64,000 nucleotides of DNA, from positions 744,001 to 808,000 of the forward strand of contig OZ241345.1 of NCBI GenBank assembly GCA_965200175.1. Direction: 5' to 3'. The notes under the pieces were generated by a model. That model saw only the letters and a list, made by a program, of their open reading frames with translations, was not told the DNA's origin and made no database searches. Of the stretch, positions 42,757 to 50,356 are shown piece after piece. How positions within the stretch are numbered: position 1 is the first letter of the stretch; each line of letters begins with the position of its first letter. Position numbers and translations under genes: made by a program. Source of the DNA: Azophilus sp026709365. GTDB lineage: Bacteria > Pseudomonadota > Gammaproteobacteria > Pseudomonadales > Azotimanducaceae.

Positions 42757-43584
42757 GTGGCGGTCGTCAAGGCAAAACCAACCTCCCCCGGCCGGCGCTT
42801 CGTCGTCACGGTCGTCAATCCGGACCTGCACAAGGGCGCGCCGCACAAGCCCCTGCTCAAGGGATTGAGCAAGTCCGGGGGACGCAACAACCACGGTCGC
42901 ATCACCACCAGGCACCGGGGCGGCGGACACAAGCGCCACTATCGAACCGTTGACTTCAAGCGCAGCAAGGACGGCGTGCCCGCCCGCGTCGAGCGCCTTG
43001 AGTACGACCCCAACCGCACTGCCAACCTCGCACTGCTCAAGTACGCGGACGGCGAGCGGCGCTACATCATCGCCCCCAAGGGGCTGCGCGCCGACGATCC
43101 GGTCATGAGCGGCTCAAGCGCCCCCATTCGCCCCGGCAACGCGATGGCCCTGCGCAACATCCCGGTCGGCAGCGTGGTGCATTGCATCGAACTCAAGCCC
43201 GGCAAGGGCGCGCAACTCGCGCGCAGCGCCGGCACCTCCGCGCAGCTCGTCGCCCGGGAGGGCAGCTACGCCACCCTGCGCCTGCGTTCGGGGGAGATGC
43301 GCCGGGTGCTGGCCGAATGCCGCGCCACGGTTGGCGAGGTGGGCAACAGCGAGCACAACCTGCGCTCGCTGGGCAAGGCCGGGGCCAAGCGCTGGCGCGG
43401 GGTTCGGCCCACCGTGCGCGGCGTGGCCATGAACCCGGTGGATCATCCCCACGGCGGCGGCGAGGGCAAGTCGTCGGGCGGCCGGCATCCGGTCTCGCCT
43501 TGGGGCGTGCCCACCAAGGGCCACAAAACGCGCAGCAACAAGCGTACTGACGGACTCATCGTGCGCCGCAGGACGAGGAGGTAG
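42757..43584 (+). CDS. rplB: 50S ribosomal protein L2
   Basis: L2 (275 residues) stabilises the peptidyl transferase centre and subunit joining. GGRNNHGRITTRHRGGGHK, the central domain (VVHCIELKPGKGAQLARSAG) and the C-terminal NPVDHPHGGGEGK with the conserved histidine are present. Start is GTG at 42757, four bases after the rplW stop. Length is typical (E. coli 273). Confidence 0.97.
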   Translation: MAVVKAKPTSPGRRFVVTVVNPDLHKGAPHKPLLKGLSKSGGRNNHGRITTRHRGGGHKRHYRTVDFKRSKDGVPARVERLEYDPNRTANLALLKYADGERRYIIAPKGLRADDPVMSGSSAPIRPGNAMALRNIPVGSVVHCIELKPGKGAQLARSAGTSAQLVAREGSYATLRLRSGEMRRVLAECRATVGEVGNSEHNLRSLGKAGAKRWRGVRPTVRGVAMNPVDHPHGGGEGKSSGGRHPVSPWGVPTKGHKTRSNKRTDGLIVRRRTRR

Positions 43585-43588
43585 GGTC

Positions 43589-43864
43589 ATGCCGAGATCG
43601 GTGCGCAAGGGTCCATTCGTCGATCTTCACCTGATGAGGAAGGTGGATCAGGCCGTGCAGAGCGGCAGCAAGCGGCCCATCAAGACCTGGTCGCGCCGCT
43701 CCATGATCCTGCCGGACATGGTGGGGCTGACCATCGCCGTACACAACGGACGCCAGCACGTGCCGATCTTCGTCAGCGAGGAGATGGTCGGCCACAAGCT
43801 TGGCGAATTTGCGCCGACGCGCACTTACCGGGGCCATGCCGCGGACCGCAAGGCGCGCCGCTAG
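43589..43864 (+). CDS. rpsS: 30S ribosomal protein S19
   Basis: S19 (91 residues, as in E. coli) binds the 16S head near the A-site tRNA with S13. PRSVRKGPFVDLHLMRKV, TWSRRSMILPDMVGLTIAV, the HNGRQHVPIFVSEEMVGHKL core and GEFAPTRTYRGHAADRKARR are nearly invariant. ATG 43589 follows the rplB stop by four bases. Confidence 0.97.
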   Translation: MPRSVRKGPFVDLHLMRKVDQAVQSGSKRPIKTWSRRSMILPDMVGLTIAVHNGRQHVPIFVSEEMVGHKLGEFAPTRTYRGHAADRKARR

Positions 43865-43968
43865 CGGCTCGCTCGGAGCAGGGCAACCATGAAACGCAGC
43901 CAGCAAGCACGTGGCCCGGAAGCCGGGTGGGAAGGAGCGGGCGGACCGGAAAGGAGGGGCGGGTGCTC

Positions 43969-44301
43969 ATGATGGTTTCCGCCACCGCCAGACGGCTTGC
44001 CATATCGCCGCAGAAGGCCCGCTTGGTCGCTGACCAGGTGCGCGGGCAACCCTTGGACCAAGCGCTCGGCTTCCTGAGCTTCAGCCCGACGAAGGCGGCG
44101 GCGCTGGTGCGCAAAGTGGTGGAGTCGGCGATCGCCAATGCGGAAAACAACGAGGGCGCGGATGTGGATGAACTCCGGGTTGCGGAGATTCAAGTCAACG
44201 AAGGCACCACCTTGAAGCGCATCAAGCCGCGCGCCAAGGGCCGTGCGGACCGCATCCTCAAGCGCACTAGCCACATTACCGTGACCCTGTCGGACGAATA
44301 G
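43969..44301 (+). CDS. rplV: 50S ribosomal protein L22
   Basis: L22 (110 residues, E. coli length) has its globular domain at the surface and a loop lining the exit tunnel. SPQKARLVADQVRGQPLDQA, VVESAIANAENNEGADVDEL and the tunnel loop RIKPRAKGRADRILKR are present. The frame is open upstream; ATG 43969 gives the usual start, with AGGAGGGG at 43952-43959. GTG 43963 is possible. A 104-base gap precedes it, with nothing else recognised. Confidence 0.95.
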   Translation: MMVSATARRLAISPQKARLVADQVRGQPLDQALGFLSFSPTKAAALVRKVVESAIANAENNEGADVDELRVAEIQVNEGTTLKRIKPRAKGRADRILKRTSHITVTLSDE

Positions 44302-44305
44302 CAAG

Positions 44306-44965
44306 ATGGGCCAGAAAGTACATCCCACCGGAATCCGCCTTGGCGTGGTCAAGTCGCACAAGTCCATCTGGTATGCGGACAAGCAGCAGTACTCGGAGTA
44401 CCTGCTCAAGGATCTGGAGGTGCGCGACTACCTGCGCAAGCGCCTGTCCCAAGCATCGGTCAGCGGCATCGAAATCAAGCGCTCGGCGCAGACCGCGCGG
44501 ATCACCATCCGCACCGCCCGCCCGGGCATCGTCATCGGCAAGAAGGGCGAGGACGTCGAACGCCTGCGGGTGGACCTGACGGCGATGATGGGGCTGCAGT
44601 CCGTACACGTCATCATCGAGGAGATTCGCAAGCCCGAGATCGACGCCTTGCTGGTGGCGCAGAACGTGGCGCAGCAGCTGGAGCGACGGGTGCAGTTTCG
44701 GCGCGCCATGCGCCGGGTCATCCAAAATGCCATGCGGCTGGGCGCCGAAGGCATCAAGGTGCGCGTGGCCGGCCGCTTGGGCGGCGCCGAGATCGCCCGC
44801 TCGGAGGTTTACCACGAAGGTCGGGTGCCGCTGCACACCCTGCGCGCCGACATTGACTACGCCACTTGGGAGGCGCAGACCACCTACGGGGTGCTCGGCA
44901 TCAAGGTGTGGGTGTTCAAGGGCGAGATTCTGGGTGCGGAGGATGCGGAGGCGGCCGCGGTCTGA
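44306..44965 (+). CDS. rpsC: 30S ribosomal protein S3
   Basis: S3 (219 residues) forms part of the mRNA entry channel with S4 and S5. GQKVHPTGIRLGVVKSHKS at the start, the KH domain (ITIRTARPGIVIGKKGEDVE), and GRLGGAEIARSEVYHEGRVP are conserved. ATG 44306 lies four bases after the rplV stop. It is slightly shorter at the C-terminus than E. coli (233), which is within the family range. Confidence 0.97.
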   Translation: MGQKVHPTGIRLGVVKSHKSIWYADKQQYSEYLLKDLEVRDYLRKRLSQASVSGIEIKRSAQTARITIRTARPGIVIGKKGEDVERLRVDLTAMMGLQSVHVIIEEIRKPEIDALLVAQNVAQQLERRVQFRRAMRRVIQNAMRLGAEGIKVRVAGRLGGAEIARSEVYHEGRVPLHTLRADIDYATWEAQTTYGVLGIKVWVFKGEILGAEDAEAAAV

Positions 44966-45033
44966 GCCGGAGCCGCAGCCCCAAGGGGCCGCAAGTCGGC
45001 AGTGCGGAAAGTTGCGGGACGAGTTAAACAGCC

Positions 45034-45450
45034 ATGCTACAACCGAAACGAACGAAATTCAGAAAGCAGCACAAAGGCCGCAACCGGGGCCTGTCGCATC
45101 GCGGCAGTTCGGTGAGCTTTGGCGAATTCGGCCTCAAGGCCACCAGCCGAGGGCGATTGACCGCGCGCCAAATCGAGGCCGCGCGGCGCGCCATGACCCG
45201 GCACGTGCGCCGTGGCGGCAAGATTTGGATTCGCGCCTTCCCGGACAAGCCCATCACCAAGAAGCCCCTTGAGGTGCGTCAGGGCAAGGGCAAGGGCAGC
45301 GTCGAGTACTGGGTTGCCCAAGTGCAGCCGGGCCGCATCCTCTACGAAATTGAAGGCGTGCCGGAGGATGTGGCGCGGCGAGCCTTTGCGTTGGCCGGCG
45401 CCAAGCTGCCGTTCTCCACGGCTTTCGCAAAACGCTCCGCCGCCGCCTAG
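45034..45450 (+). CDS. rplP: 50S ribosomal protein L16
   Basis: L16 (138 residues) contacts the A-site tRNA elbow. MLQPKRTKFRKQHKGRNRG, GFGLKA-like SFGEFGLKATSRGRLTARQI and the MTRHVRRGGKIWIRAFPDKP core with conserved arginine are present. The spacer of 68 bases after rpsC contains no hairpin of note. It precedes rpmC by 43 bases. Confidence 0.97.
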   Translation: MLQPKRTKFRKQHKGRNRGLSHRGSSVSFGEFGLKATSRGRLTARQIEAARRAMTRHVRRGGKIWIRAFPDKPITKKPLEVRQGKGKGSVEYWVAQVQPGRILYEIEGVPEDVARRAFALAGAKLPFSTAFAKRSAAA

Positions 45451-45493
45451 CGCGACGTTGAAGCGAACGGATGAATCGAGGTCAGTTAGGGCA

Positions 45494-45709
45494 ATGGACG
45501 CGACGAAGTTAAGGGAAATGGCCCAAGGCGAGCTCAGGAGCGAGCTGCTGCGGCTGCGCAAGGAGCACTTCAACCTGCGCATGCAGCGGGCCAGCGGCCA
45601 GTTGGGCCAAACCCATCTGGTGCAGGAGACCCGGCGGGACATCGCCCGGGTGAAGACCATCATGCAGGAGCAGGCGCGCGCGGCGGCCTACGGGGGAGAA
45701 AGCGCATGA
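45494..45709 (+). CDS. rpmC: 50S ribosomal protein L29
   Basis: L29 (71 residues, a little longer than the usual 63-66) is a helical hairpin near the tunnel exit. It shows ATKLREMAQGELRSELLRLR and LVQETRRDIARVKTIM with the conserved RRxIARxKT motif. The frame is open upstream; the ATG at 45494 gives the family start. Its stop overlaps the rpsQ ATG. Confidence 0.95.
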   Translation: MDATKLREMAQGELRSELLRLRKEHFNLRMQRASGQLGQTHLVQETRRDIARVKTIMQEQARAAAYGGESA

Positions 45710-45975
45710 CGAAGCCGATCAAGGCCGGCCGGCGCACGGTTTCCGGGGTCGTCGCCAGCGACCGCATGGACAAGACCATCACCGTTTTGGTGGAGCGCAA
45801 GGTGCAGCACCCCGTGTACAGCAAGATCATCCGCCGCTCAACGCGGCTGCACGCCCACGACGAGCGGAACGAGGGCCGCGTCGGCGACACCGTCACCGTG
45901 GAGGAGTGCCGCCCGGTTTCCAAGACCAAGTCATGGCGGCTGAAATCCGTCGATCAGCGCGCCGCAGTGGCCTGA
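45706..45975 (+). CDS. rpsQ: 30S ribosomal protein S17
   Basis: S17 (89 residues) is a primary 16S-binding OB-fold protein. GVVASDRMDKTITVLVERKV, HPVYSKIIRRSTRLHAHDE and GDTVTVEECRPVSKTKSW are conserved. The ATG overlaps the rpmC stop (ATGA). In E. coli terms this closes the S10 part; rplN of the spc part follows after 15 bases without a terminator. Confidence 0.97.
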   Translation: MTKPIKAGRRTVSGVVASDRMDKTITVLVERKVQHPVYSKIIRRSTRLHAHDERNEGRVGDTVTVEECRPVSKTKSWRLKSVDQRAAVA

Positions 45976-45990
45976 CGGACATACACGCTC

Positions 45991-46359
45991 ATGATTCAAG
46001 CCCAAACCATGTTGGCCATAGCCGACAACAGCGGCGCGCGGCGGGTGCAGTGCATCAAGGTGCTGGGCGGCTCCCATCGCCGCTACGCCGGCATCGGCGA
46101 CATCATCAAGGTGGCGGTCAAGGAGGCCATTCCCCGGGGCCGGGTGCGCAAAGGGCAGGTGATGAACGCGGTGGTGGTGCGCACCCGCAAGGGCGTTCGG
46201 CGGCCGGACGGCTCGCTGATCCGCTTCGACGAGAACGCCGCGGTGCTGCTCAACCAGCAAAACCAGCCGGTGGGAACGCGCATCTTCGGCCCGGTCACCC
46301 GGGAGCTGCGCACCGAGCACTTCATGCGCATCGTCTCGCTGGCCCCGGAGGTGCTGTAG
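45991..46359 (+). CDS. rplN: 50S ribosomal protein L14
   Basis: L14 (122 residues, near the E. coli 123) bridges the two subunits. MIQAQTMLAIADNSGARRV, CIKVLGGSHRRYAGIGDII, the GRVRKGQVMNAVVVRTRKGV core and FGPVTRELR are nearly invariant. A 109-base spacer follows, containing imperfect direct repeats around CGCCTGCGGCTGAGCAAAAG (about 46387-46440), before rplX. Confidence 0.97.
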   Translation: MIQAQTMLAIADNSGARRVQCIKVLGGSHRRYAGIGDIIKVAVKEAIPRGRVRKGQVMNAVVVRTRKGVRRPDGSLIRFDENAAVLLNQQNQPVGTRIFGPVTRELRTEHFMRIVSLAPEVL

Positions 46360-46386
46360 GCGCGACGCCGGTGGATCGACAAGGAG

Positions 46387-46440
46387 CGCCTGCGGCTGAG
46401 CAAAAGGCCTGCGGCTGGGCAAAACGCCCGCAGCTTAAAG
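46387..46440 (+). repeat. short direct repeats between rplN and rplX
   Basis: GCCTGCGGCTG-AGCAAAA occurs at about 46387 and again, as GCCTGCGGCTG-GGCAAAA, at about 46407, a 20-base period, with a further degenerate GCCCGCAGCT copy behind. The repeats sit in an unusually long (109-base) gap inside the spc region. No promoter or terminator is obvious; they may be replication slippage. Confidence 0.5.
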
Positions 46441-46468
46441 CGGGTCGCGGCTAGATAAAAGTGGATTG

Positions 46469-46795
46469 ATGAACAAGATCAGAAAAGACGACGAAGTCAT
46501 CGTGATTGCCGGACGCGACCGCGGACGGCGCGGCGAGGTGCTCGAAGTGCGCCGCGACGGGCGCCTCATCGTGGCGGGCGTCAATCTGCTCAAGAAGCAT
46601 CAACGAGGCGACCCGAATCGCGGCCAGCAGGGCGGCATCGTCGAGCGCGAAGGCCCGATAGACGCTTCCAGCGTCGCCATCTGGAATGATGCGGAGCAAC
46701 GCGCCGACCGGGTGGGCTTTCGCATCGCCGGCGATGGCGGGAGCGCCGGGAAGGTCCGCTACTTCAAGTCAACGGGCGAAGTTTTGGATAGCTGA
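46469..46795 (+). CDS. rplX: 50S ribosomal protein L24
   Basis: L24 (108 residues) is an assembly initiator with a KOW domain: KIRKDDEVIVIAGRDRGRRG near the start, VAGVNLLKKHQR and QGGIVEREGPIDASSVAIW. ATG 46469 is preferred over the adjacent TTG at 46466. It is followed after one base by rplE. Confidence 0.96.
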   Translation: MNKIRKDDEVIVIAGRDRGRRGEVLEVRRDGRLIVAGVNLLKKHQRGDPNRGQQGGIVEREGPIDASSVAIWNDAEQRADRVGFRIAGDGGSAGKVRYFKSTGEVLDS

Positions 46796-46796
46796 C

Positions 46797-47345
46797 ATGA
46801 GCGGTTTTCTGGAGGACTACCGGGATCGGATCCGCCCTGCCCTCAAGGAGGAGCTGGGGCTGGCCAGCATCATGCAGGTGCCGCGGCTTGCCAAGGTGAC
46901 CCTGAACATGGGGGTCGGCGAGGCGGTGGGCGACCGCAAGATCATGGAGGCGGCCGTCGCCGACCTGACGGCCATTTCCGGCCAAAAGCCCATCATCACC
47001 AAGGCGCGCAAGTCCGAGGCGGGCTTCAAGATTCGGGACGGCTATCCGGTGGGCTGCAAGGTGACGCTGCGTCGCCGGCGCATGTACGAGTTCCTGGAGC
47101 GGCTGGTGGGCGTGGCCATTCCGCGCATTCGCGACTTCCGGGGCTTGAACCCCAAGTCGTTCGACGGGCGGGGCAATTTCTCCATGGGCATCGTGGAGCA
47201 AATCGTGTTTGCGGAAATCGACTACGACAAGATCGACAAGATTCGCGGCCTTGACATCACCGTGACCACCACCGCCGCCACCGACGCCCAGGCATTGGCC
47301 CTGCTGCGGCAGTTCAATTTCCCATTCCGGCAGCCGGCGGCTTAA
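46797..47345 (+). CDS. rplE: 50S ribosomal protein L5
   Basis: L5 (182 residues) binds 5S rRNA and contacts the P-site tRNA. VTLNMGVGEAVGDRKIM, GQKPIITKARKSEAGFKIRD, GCKVTLRRRRMYEFLERL and RGNFSMGIVEQIVF are conserved. The ATG at 46797 starts one base after the rplX stop; the longer upstream frame is a shadow of rplX. Confidence 0.97.
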   Translation: MSGFLEDYRDRIRPALKEELGLASIMQVPRLAKVTLNMGVGEAVGDRKIMEAAVADLTAISGQKPIITKARKSEAGFKIRDGYPVGCKVTLRRRRMYEFLERLVGVAIPRIRDFRGLNPKSFDGRGNFSMGIVEQIVFAEIDYDKIDKIRGLDITVTTTAATDAQALALLRQFNFPFRQPAA

Positions 47346-47395
47346 GGCCAAGCGGCGGCGCCATCAACCCAGCATCAGCACAACGGATCACGACC

Positions 47396-47701
47396 ATGGC
47401 AAAGGCATCGATGATTGAGCGGGAGCGGAAGCGAGCCAAGGTGGCCGCCCGCTACCGGGCCAAGCGCGCCCAGCTCAAGGCCATCATCAACAATCGCAAC
47501 CTGTCCGATGACGAGCATTGGGAAGCGCAGCTCAAGCTCCAGCAGCTGCCGCGCAACGCCTCGCCGGTGCGTCGGCAACGCCGTTGCGGGCTGACGGGCC
47601 GGCCCCACGGCGTGTATCGAAAGTTTGGCCTGGGCCGCAACAAGCTGCGCGAGGCGGCCATGCGCGGCGATGTGCCGGGCTTGGTCAAGGCCAGTTGGTA
47701 G
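47396..47701 (+). CDS. rpsN: 30S ribosomal protein S14 (zinc-free, long form)
   Basis: S14 (101 residues) has the proteobacterial long form without the CxxC-x12-CxxC zinc ribbon: LQQLPRNASPVRRQRRCGLTG has one cysteine. GVYRKFGLGRNKLREAAMRG, and the end VPGLVKASW are invariant. It lies 50 bases after rplE and nine before rpsH. Confidence 0.97.
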   Translation: MAKASMIERERKRAKVAARYRAKRAQLKAIINNRNLSDDEHWEAQLKLQQLPRNASPVRRQRRCGLTGRPHGVYRKFGLGRNKLREAAMRGDVPGLVKASW

Positions 47702-47710
47702 GAGCAGTCC

Positions 47711-48103
47711 ATGACCATGCAGGATCCCATCGCCGACCTCCTCACTCGGGTGCGCAACGCCCAGAGCGTCGGCCACCCGGAAGTGGCCATGCCGCACTCC
47801 AAGGCCAAGGCCGCCATCTGCGAGGTGCTTGAGCAGGAAGGCTACATCCAAGGCTTCAGCGTCAGCGGCGAAGGGAAGCGGGAACTGACCGTGCAGCTCA
47901 GGTATCACGCCGGGGAGCCGGTCATTGCGGAAATTCACCGGGTCAGCCGGCCCGGGCTGCGAATCTACAAGGGCAAGGCGGAACTGCCCAAGGTGCGCGG
48001 CGGGTTGGGCGTCGCCATCGTCAGCACCAGCAAAGGCTTGATGACCGACCGCCGCGCGCGCCGGCTCGGCGTCGGCGGCGAAGTCCTGTGTACGGTGTTT
48101 TAG
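47711..48103 (+). CDS. rpsH: 30S ribosomal protein S8
   Basis: S8 (130 residues) binds helix 21 of 16S rRNA and in E. coli represses translation of the spc genes. MQDPIADLLTRVRNAQSVG, EQEGYIQGFSV, SRPGLRIYKGKAELPKVRGG and LGVAIVSTSKGLMTDRRARR are present. Three bases separate it from rplF. Confidence 0.97.
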   Translation: MTMQDPIADLLTRVRNAQSVGHPEVAMPHSKAKAAICEVLEQEGYIQGFSVSGEGKRELTVQLRYHAGEPVIAEIHRVSRPGLRIYKGKAELPKVRGGLGVAIVSTSKGLMTDRRARRLGVGGEVLCTVF

Positions 48104-48106
48104 CCG

Positions 48107-48640
48107 ATGTCACGGATAGCCGACAATCCAGTTGCCGTGCCGGAGGGCGTGGAGGCGGCCATCAGCGGCGAGCGCATCCGGGTGTCCGGCGCCAAGGGCA
48201 CCTTGGAGGCGGCGGTGCATCCGTCCGTCGAGGTCGCTCAGGACAACGGCGTCCTGCGCTTCAAGGCCCGCTCAAAGTCCAAAAGCGCCAAGGCCTTGGC
48301 GGGCACCACCCGCTCCTTGGTCAACAACATGGTGCAGGGCGTCAGCGTCGGCTTCGAGAAGCGGCTGCAGCTGCAGGGGGTGGGCTATCGCGCGGCGGTC
48401 AAGGGGCAGACGCTGACCCTGCAGCTGGGCTTCTCCCACCCGGTGGAGTACCCGTTGCCGCAAGGGGTCAGCGCGCAGACGCCCAGCCAAACGGAAATCG
48501 TCATTGCCGGCGCGGACAAGCAGCTGGTCGGCCAGGTGAGCGCGGAGATTCGCAGCTTCCGGCCGCCGGAGCCCTACAAGGGCAAGGGCGTGCGCTACCT
48601 AGGCGAGCAGGTACGGCGCAAGGAAGCCAAGAAGAAGTAG
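48107..48640 (+). CDS. rplF: 50S ribosomal protein L6
   Basis: L6 (177 residues, E. coli length) lies near the sarcin-ricin loop. SRIADNPVAVPEGVEAAISG, TRSLVNNMVQGVSVGFEKRL, LQLQGVGYRAAVKGQ and the C-terminal FRPPEPYKGKGVRYLGEQV are conserved. Confidence 0.97.
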   Translation: MSRIADNPVAVPEGVEAAISGERIRVSGAKGTLEAAVHPSVEVAQDNGVLRFKARSKSKSAKALAGTTRSLVNNMVQGVSVGFEKRLQLQGVGYRAAVKGQTLTLQLGFSHPVEYPLPQGVSAQTPSQTEIVIAGADKQLVGQVSAEIRSFRPPEPYKGKGVRYLGEQVRRKEAKKK

Positions 48641-48666
48641 CGGCAGGACAGCGGAGAGCCATAGGC

Positions 48667-49017
48667 ATGATCAGCAAGAAACAGGCAAGGCTGCGCCGGG
48701 CGCGTCGAGGGCGCATGAAGATGCGCGAGCTCGGCGTCAGCCGGTTGACCGTCAACCGCTCGCCGCGCCACATTTACGCCCAAGTGCTGTCGGCCGATGG
48801 CGCCAACGTCCTGGCGCAAGCCTCCACCCTTGATGGGAACCTGCGCGCGGGGGCCACCGGCAACGTGGCCGCAGCCGCCAAGGTGGGGGCGCTGGTTGCC
48901 GAACGAGCCCGGGCGGCGGGCATCAGCCGGGTCGCTTTCGACCGTTCCGGGTACAAGTTCCACGGGCGCGTGAAGGCGCTTGCCGAAGCGGCCCGGGCTG
49001 GGGGATTGGAGTTCTAA
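48667..49017 (+). CDS. rplR: 50S ribosomal protein L18
   Basis: L18 (116 residues, near E. coli 117) mediates 5S rRNA attachment. KKQARLRRARRGRMKMRELG, LTVNRSPRHIYAQVLSADG, AGISRVAFDRSGYKFHGRVK and the end AARAGGLEF are conserved. The ATG at 48667 gives the family start; the longer frame upstream is an rplF shadow. One base separates it from rpsE. Confidence 0.96.
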   Translation: MISKKQARLRRARRGRMKMRELGVSRLTVNRSPRHIYAQVLSADGANVLAQASTLDGNLRAGATGNVAAAAKVGALVAERARAAGISRVAFDRSGYKFHGRVKALAEAARAGGLEF

Positions 49018-49018
49018 C

Positions 49019-49522
49019 GTGGCTTATACAGAGGAAATTCGCGAAGAGGGCCTGCTCGAGAAGACGGTTCGCGTGAACCGGGTGGCGAAGGCCGTCAAGG
49101 GCGGTCGGCTGTTCGGCTTCACCGCCCTGACCGTGGTGGGCGACGGCAAGGGCAAGGTCGGATTCGGGCGCGGCAAGGCCCGGGAGGTGCCGGTGGCGAT
49201 TCAAAAGGCCATGGAAGTCGCCCGCCGAAACATGGTGGACATCGAACTCAACGGCTCCACCATCTGGTACGCGGTCACGGAACGCCACGGTGCCTCCAAG
49301 GTTTATATGCAGCCCGCCTCCGACGGCACGGGCATCATTGCCGGCGGCGCCATGCGCGCCGTTCTGGAAGCGGCGGGGGTGCATAACGTCTTGGCCAAGT
49401 GCTACGGCTCGACCAATCCGGACAACGTGGTGCGGGCGACCTTCAGCGCCCTGACGAACATGCGCTCCCCGGCGGCCATTGCGGAAAAGCGGGGCAAGAG
49501 CGTTGAGGAAATCACCGTCTAG
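49019..49522 (+). CDS. rpsE: 30S ribosomal protein S5
   Basis: S5 (167 residues, identical to E. coli length) contributes to the mRNA entry site and decoding fidelity. LLEKTVRVNRVAKAVKGGR, VGDGKGKVGFGRGKAREVP, IIAGGAMRAVLEAAGVHNV and YGSTNPDNVVRATFSAL are conserved. GTG 49019 matches the family start with GGAG about eight bases upstream. Confidence 0.97.
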   Translation: MAYTEEIREEGLLEKTVRVNRVAKAVKGGRLFGFTALTVVGDGKGKVGFGRGKAREVPVAIQKAMEVARRNMVDIELNGSTIWYAVTERHGASKVYMQPASDGTGIIAGGAMRAVLEAAGVHNVLAKCYGSTNPDNVVRATFSALTNMRSPAAIAEKRGKSVEEITV

Positions 49523-49558
49523 CGCCCGGGCGCCAGCACGGCAGGCACGGCAGCAACC

Positions 49559-49768
49559 ATGGCAGAAGACAACGCCAACGCGACCAGTGGCAAGCGGATG
49601 ATCCGGGTGACCCAGGTCAGGAGCGCCGCCGGCCGCCTCAGGCGGCACAAGGCCTGCGTGGCGGGCTTGGGGCTGCGCCGAATCGGCCACACCGTGGAGG
49701 TGGAGGACACCCCGGCGGTGCGCGGCATGATCAACCGGGTCAGTTACCTGGTCCGGGTGTCGGAGTAG
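49559..49768 (+). CDS. rpmD: 50S ribosomal protein L30
   Basis: L30 (69 residues) has the usual ferredoxin-like fold core, RMIRVTQVRSAAGRLRRHKA, LGLRRIGHTVEVEDTPAVRG and MINRVSYLVRVSE, plus an extra ten-residue polar N-terminal stretch (AEDNANATSGK). Start ATG 49559 is 36 bases after rpsE. A later start is not available as ATG until Met14, which lies in the core. Confidence 0.95.
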   Translation: MAEDNANATSGKRMIRVTQVRSAAGRLRRHKACVAGLGLRRIGHTVEVEDTPAVRGMINRVSYLVRVSE

Positions 49769-49873
49769 TTGGGGACCAACGAGGCGACGCCGCACAGCAA
49801 CGGCAGGGCGGCCGACGGGCGCGAAGCGCCCCGCTTCGGCAACCGCGTTCCGCGAATTGGAGGTATGGGAGTC

Positions 49874-50314
49874 ATGCGCATCAACGATCTGCATCCGGCG
49901 CCGGGCAGCAGGCGCGCCAAGCGGCGCGTCGGACGGGGCCCCGGCTCCGGCCGCGGCAAGACCTCGGGCCGAGGCCAGAAGGGCCAAAAGGCCCGCTCCG
50001 GAGGCGGCGTGCCGCCCGGCTTTGAGGGCGGACAGCTGCCCTTGCAGATGCGGGTGCCCAAGTTCGGCTTCCGCTCCCGGGTGGGCGCGTCCACCGCCGA
50101 GGTTCGGCTGGGTGAATTGGCCCGCATCGAGGGCGATGTGGTGGACTTGGCGCAGCTTAAGGCCGCCAATCTCGTGCGCCGCGACATGAAGCGGGCGCGC
50201 ATCATGCTCTCCGGGCGAATCGAGCGTCCCCTCACCGTGCGCGGCAAGGACGTTCACGTCACCCGAGGCGCGGCGGCGGCCATTGCGGCGGCGGGAGGCA
50301 GCATCGAGTCCTGA
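49874..50314 (+). CDS. rplO: 50S ribosomal protein L15
   Basis: L15 (146 residues) is a late-assembly protein with a long basic extension. MRINDLHPAPGSRRAKRRVG, GRGPGSGRGKTSGRGQKGQK, GGQLPLQMRVPKFGFRSR and a short C-terminal beta domain are present. ATG 49874 matches the family start and is ten bases from GGAGG at about 49859; ATG 49865 lies too close to it. secY follows after 42 bases. Confidence 0.96.
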   Translation: MRINDLHPAPGSRRAKRRVGRGPGSGRGKTSGRGQKGQKARSGGGVPPGFEGGQLPLQMRVPKFGFRSRVGASTAEVRLGELARIEGDVVDLAQLKAANLVRRDMKRARIMLSGRIERPLTVRGKDVHVTRGAAAAIAAAGGSIES

Positions 50315-50356
50315 GCGCGTCCCTTGGCGGGCAATGCAATCGACTAGAGCAGGAAC

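Noticed and set aside
43865..43968. Short frame between rpsS and rplV
   Set aside because: Contains only a 27-codon frame with Arg/Gly-rich content and no relation to ribosomal proteins.
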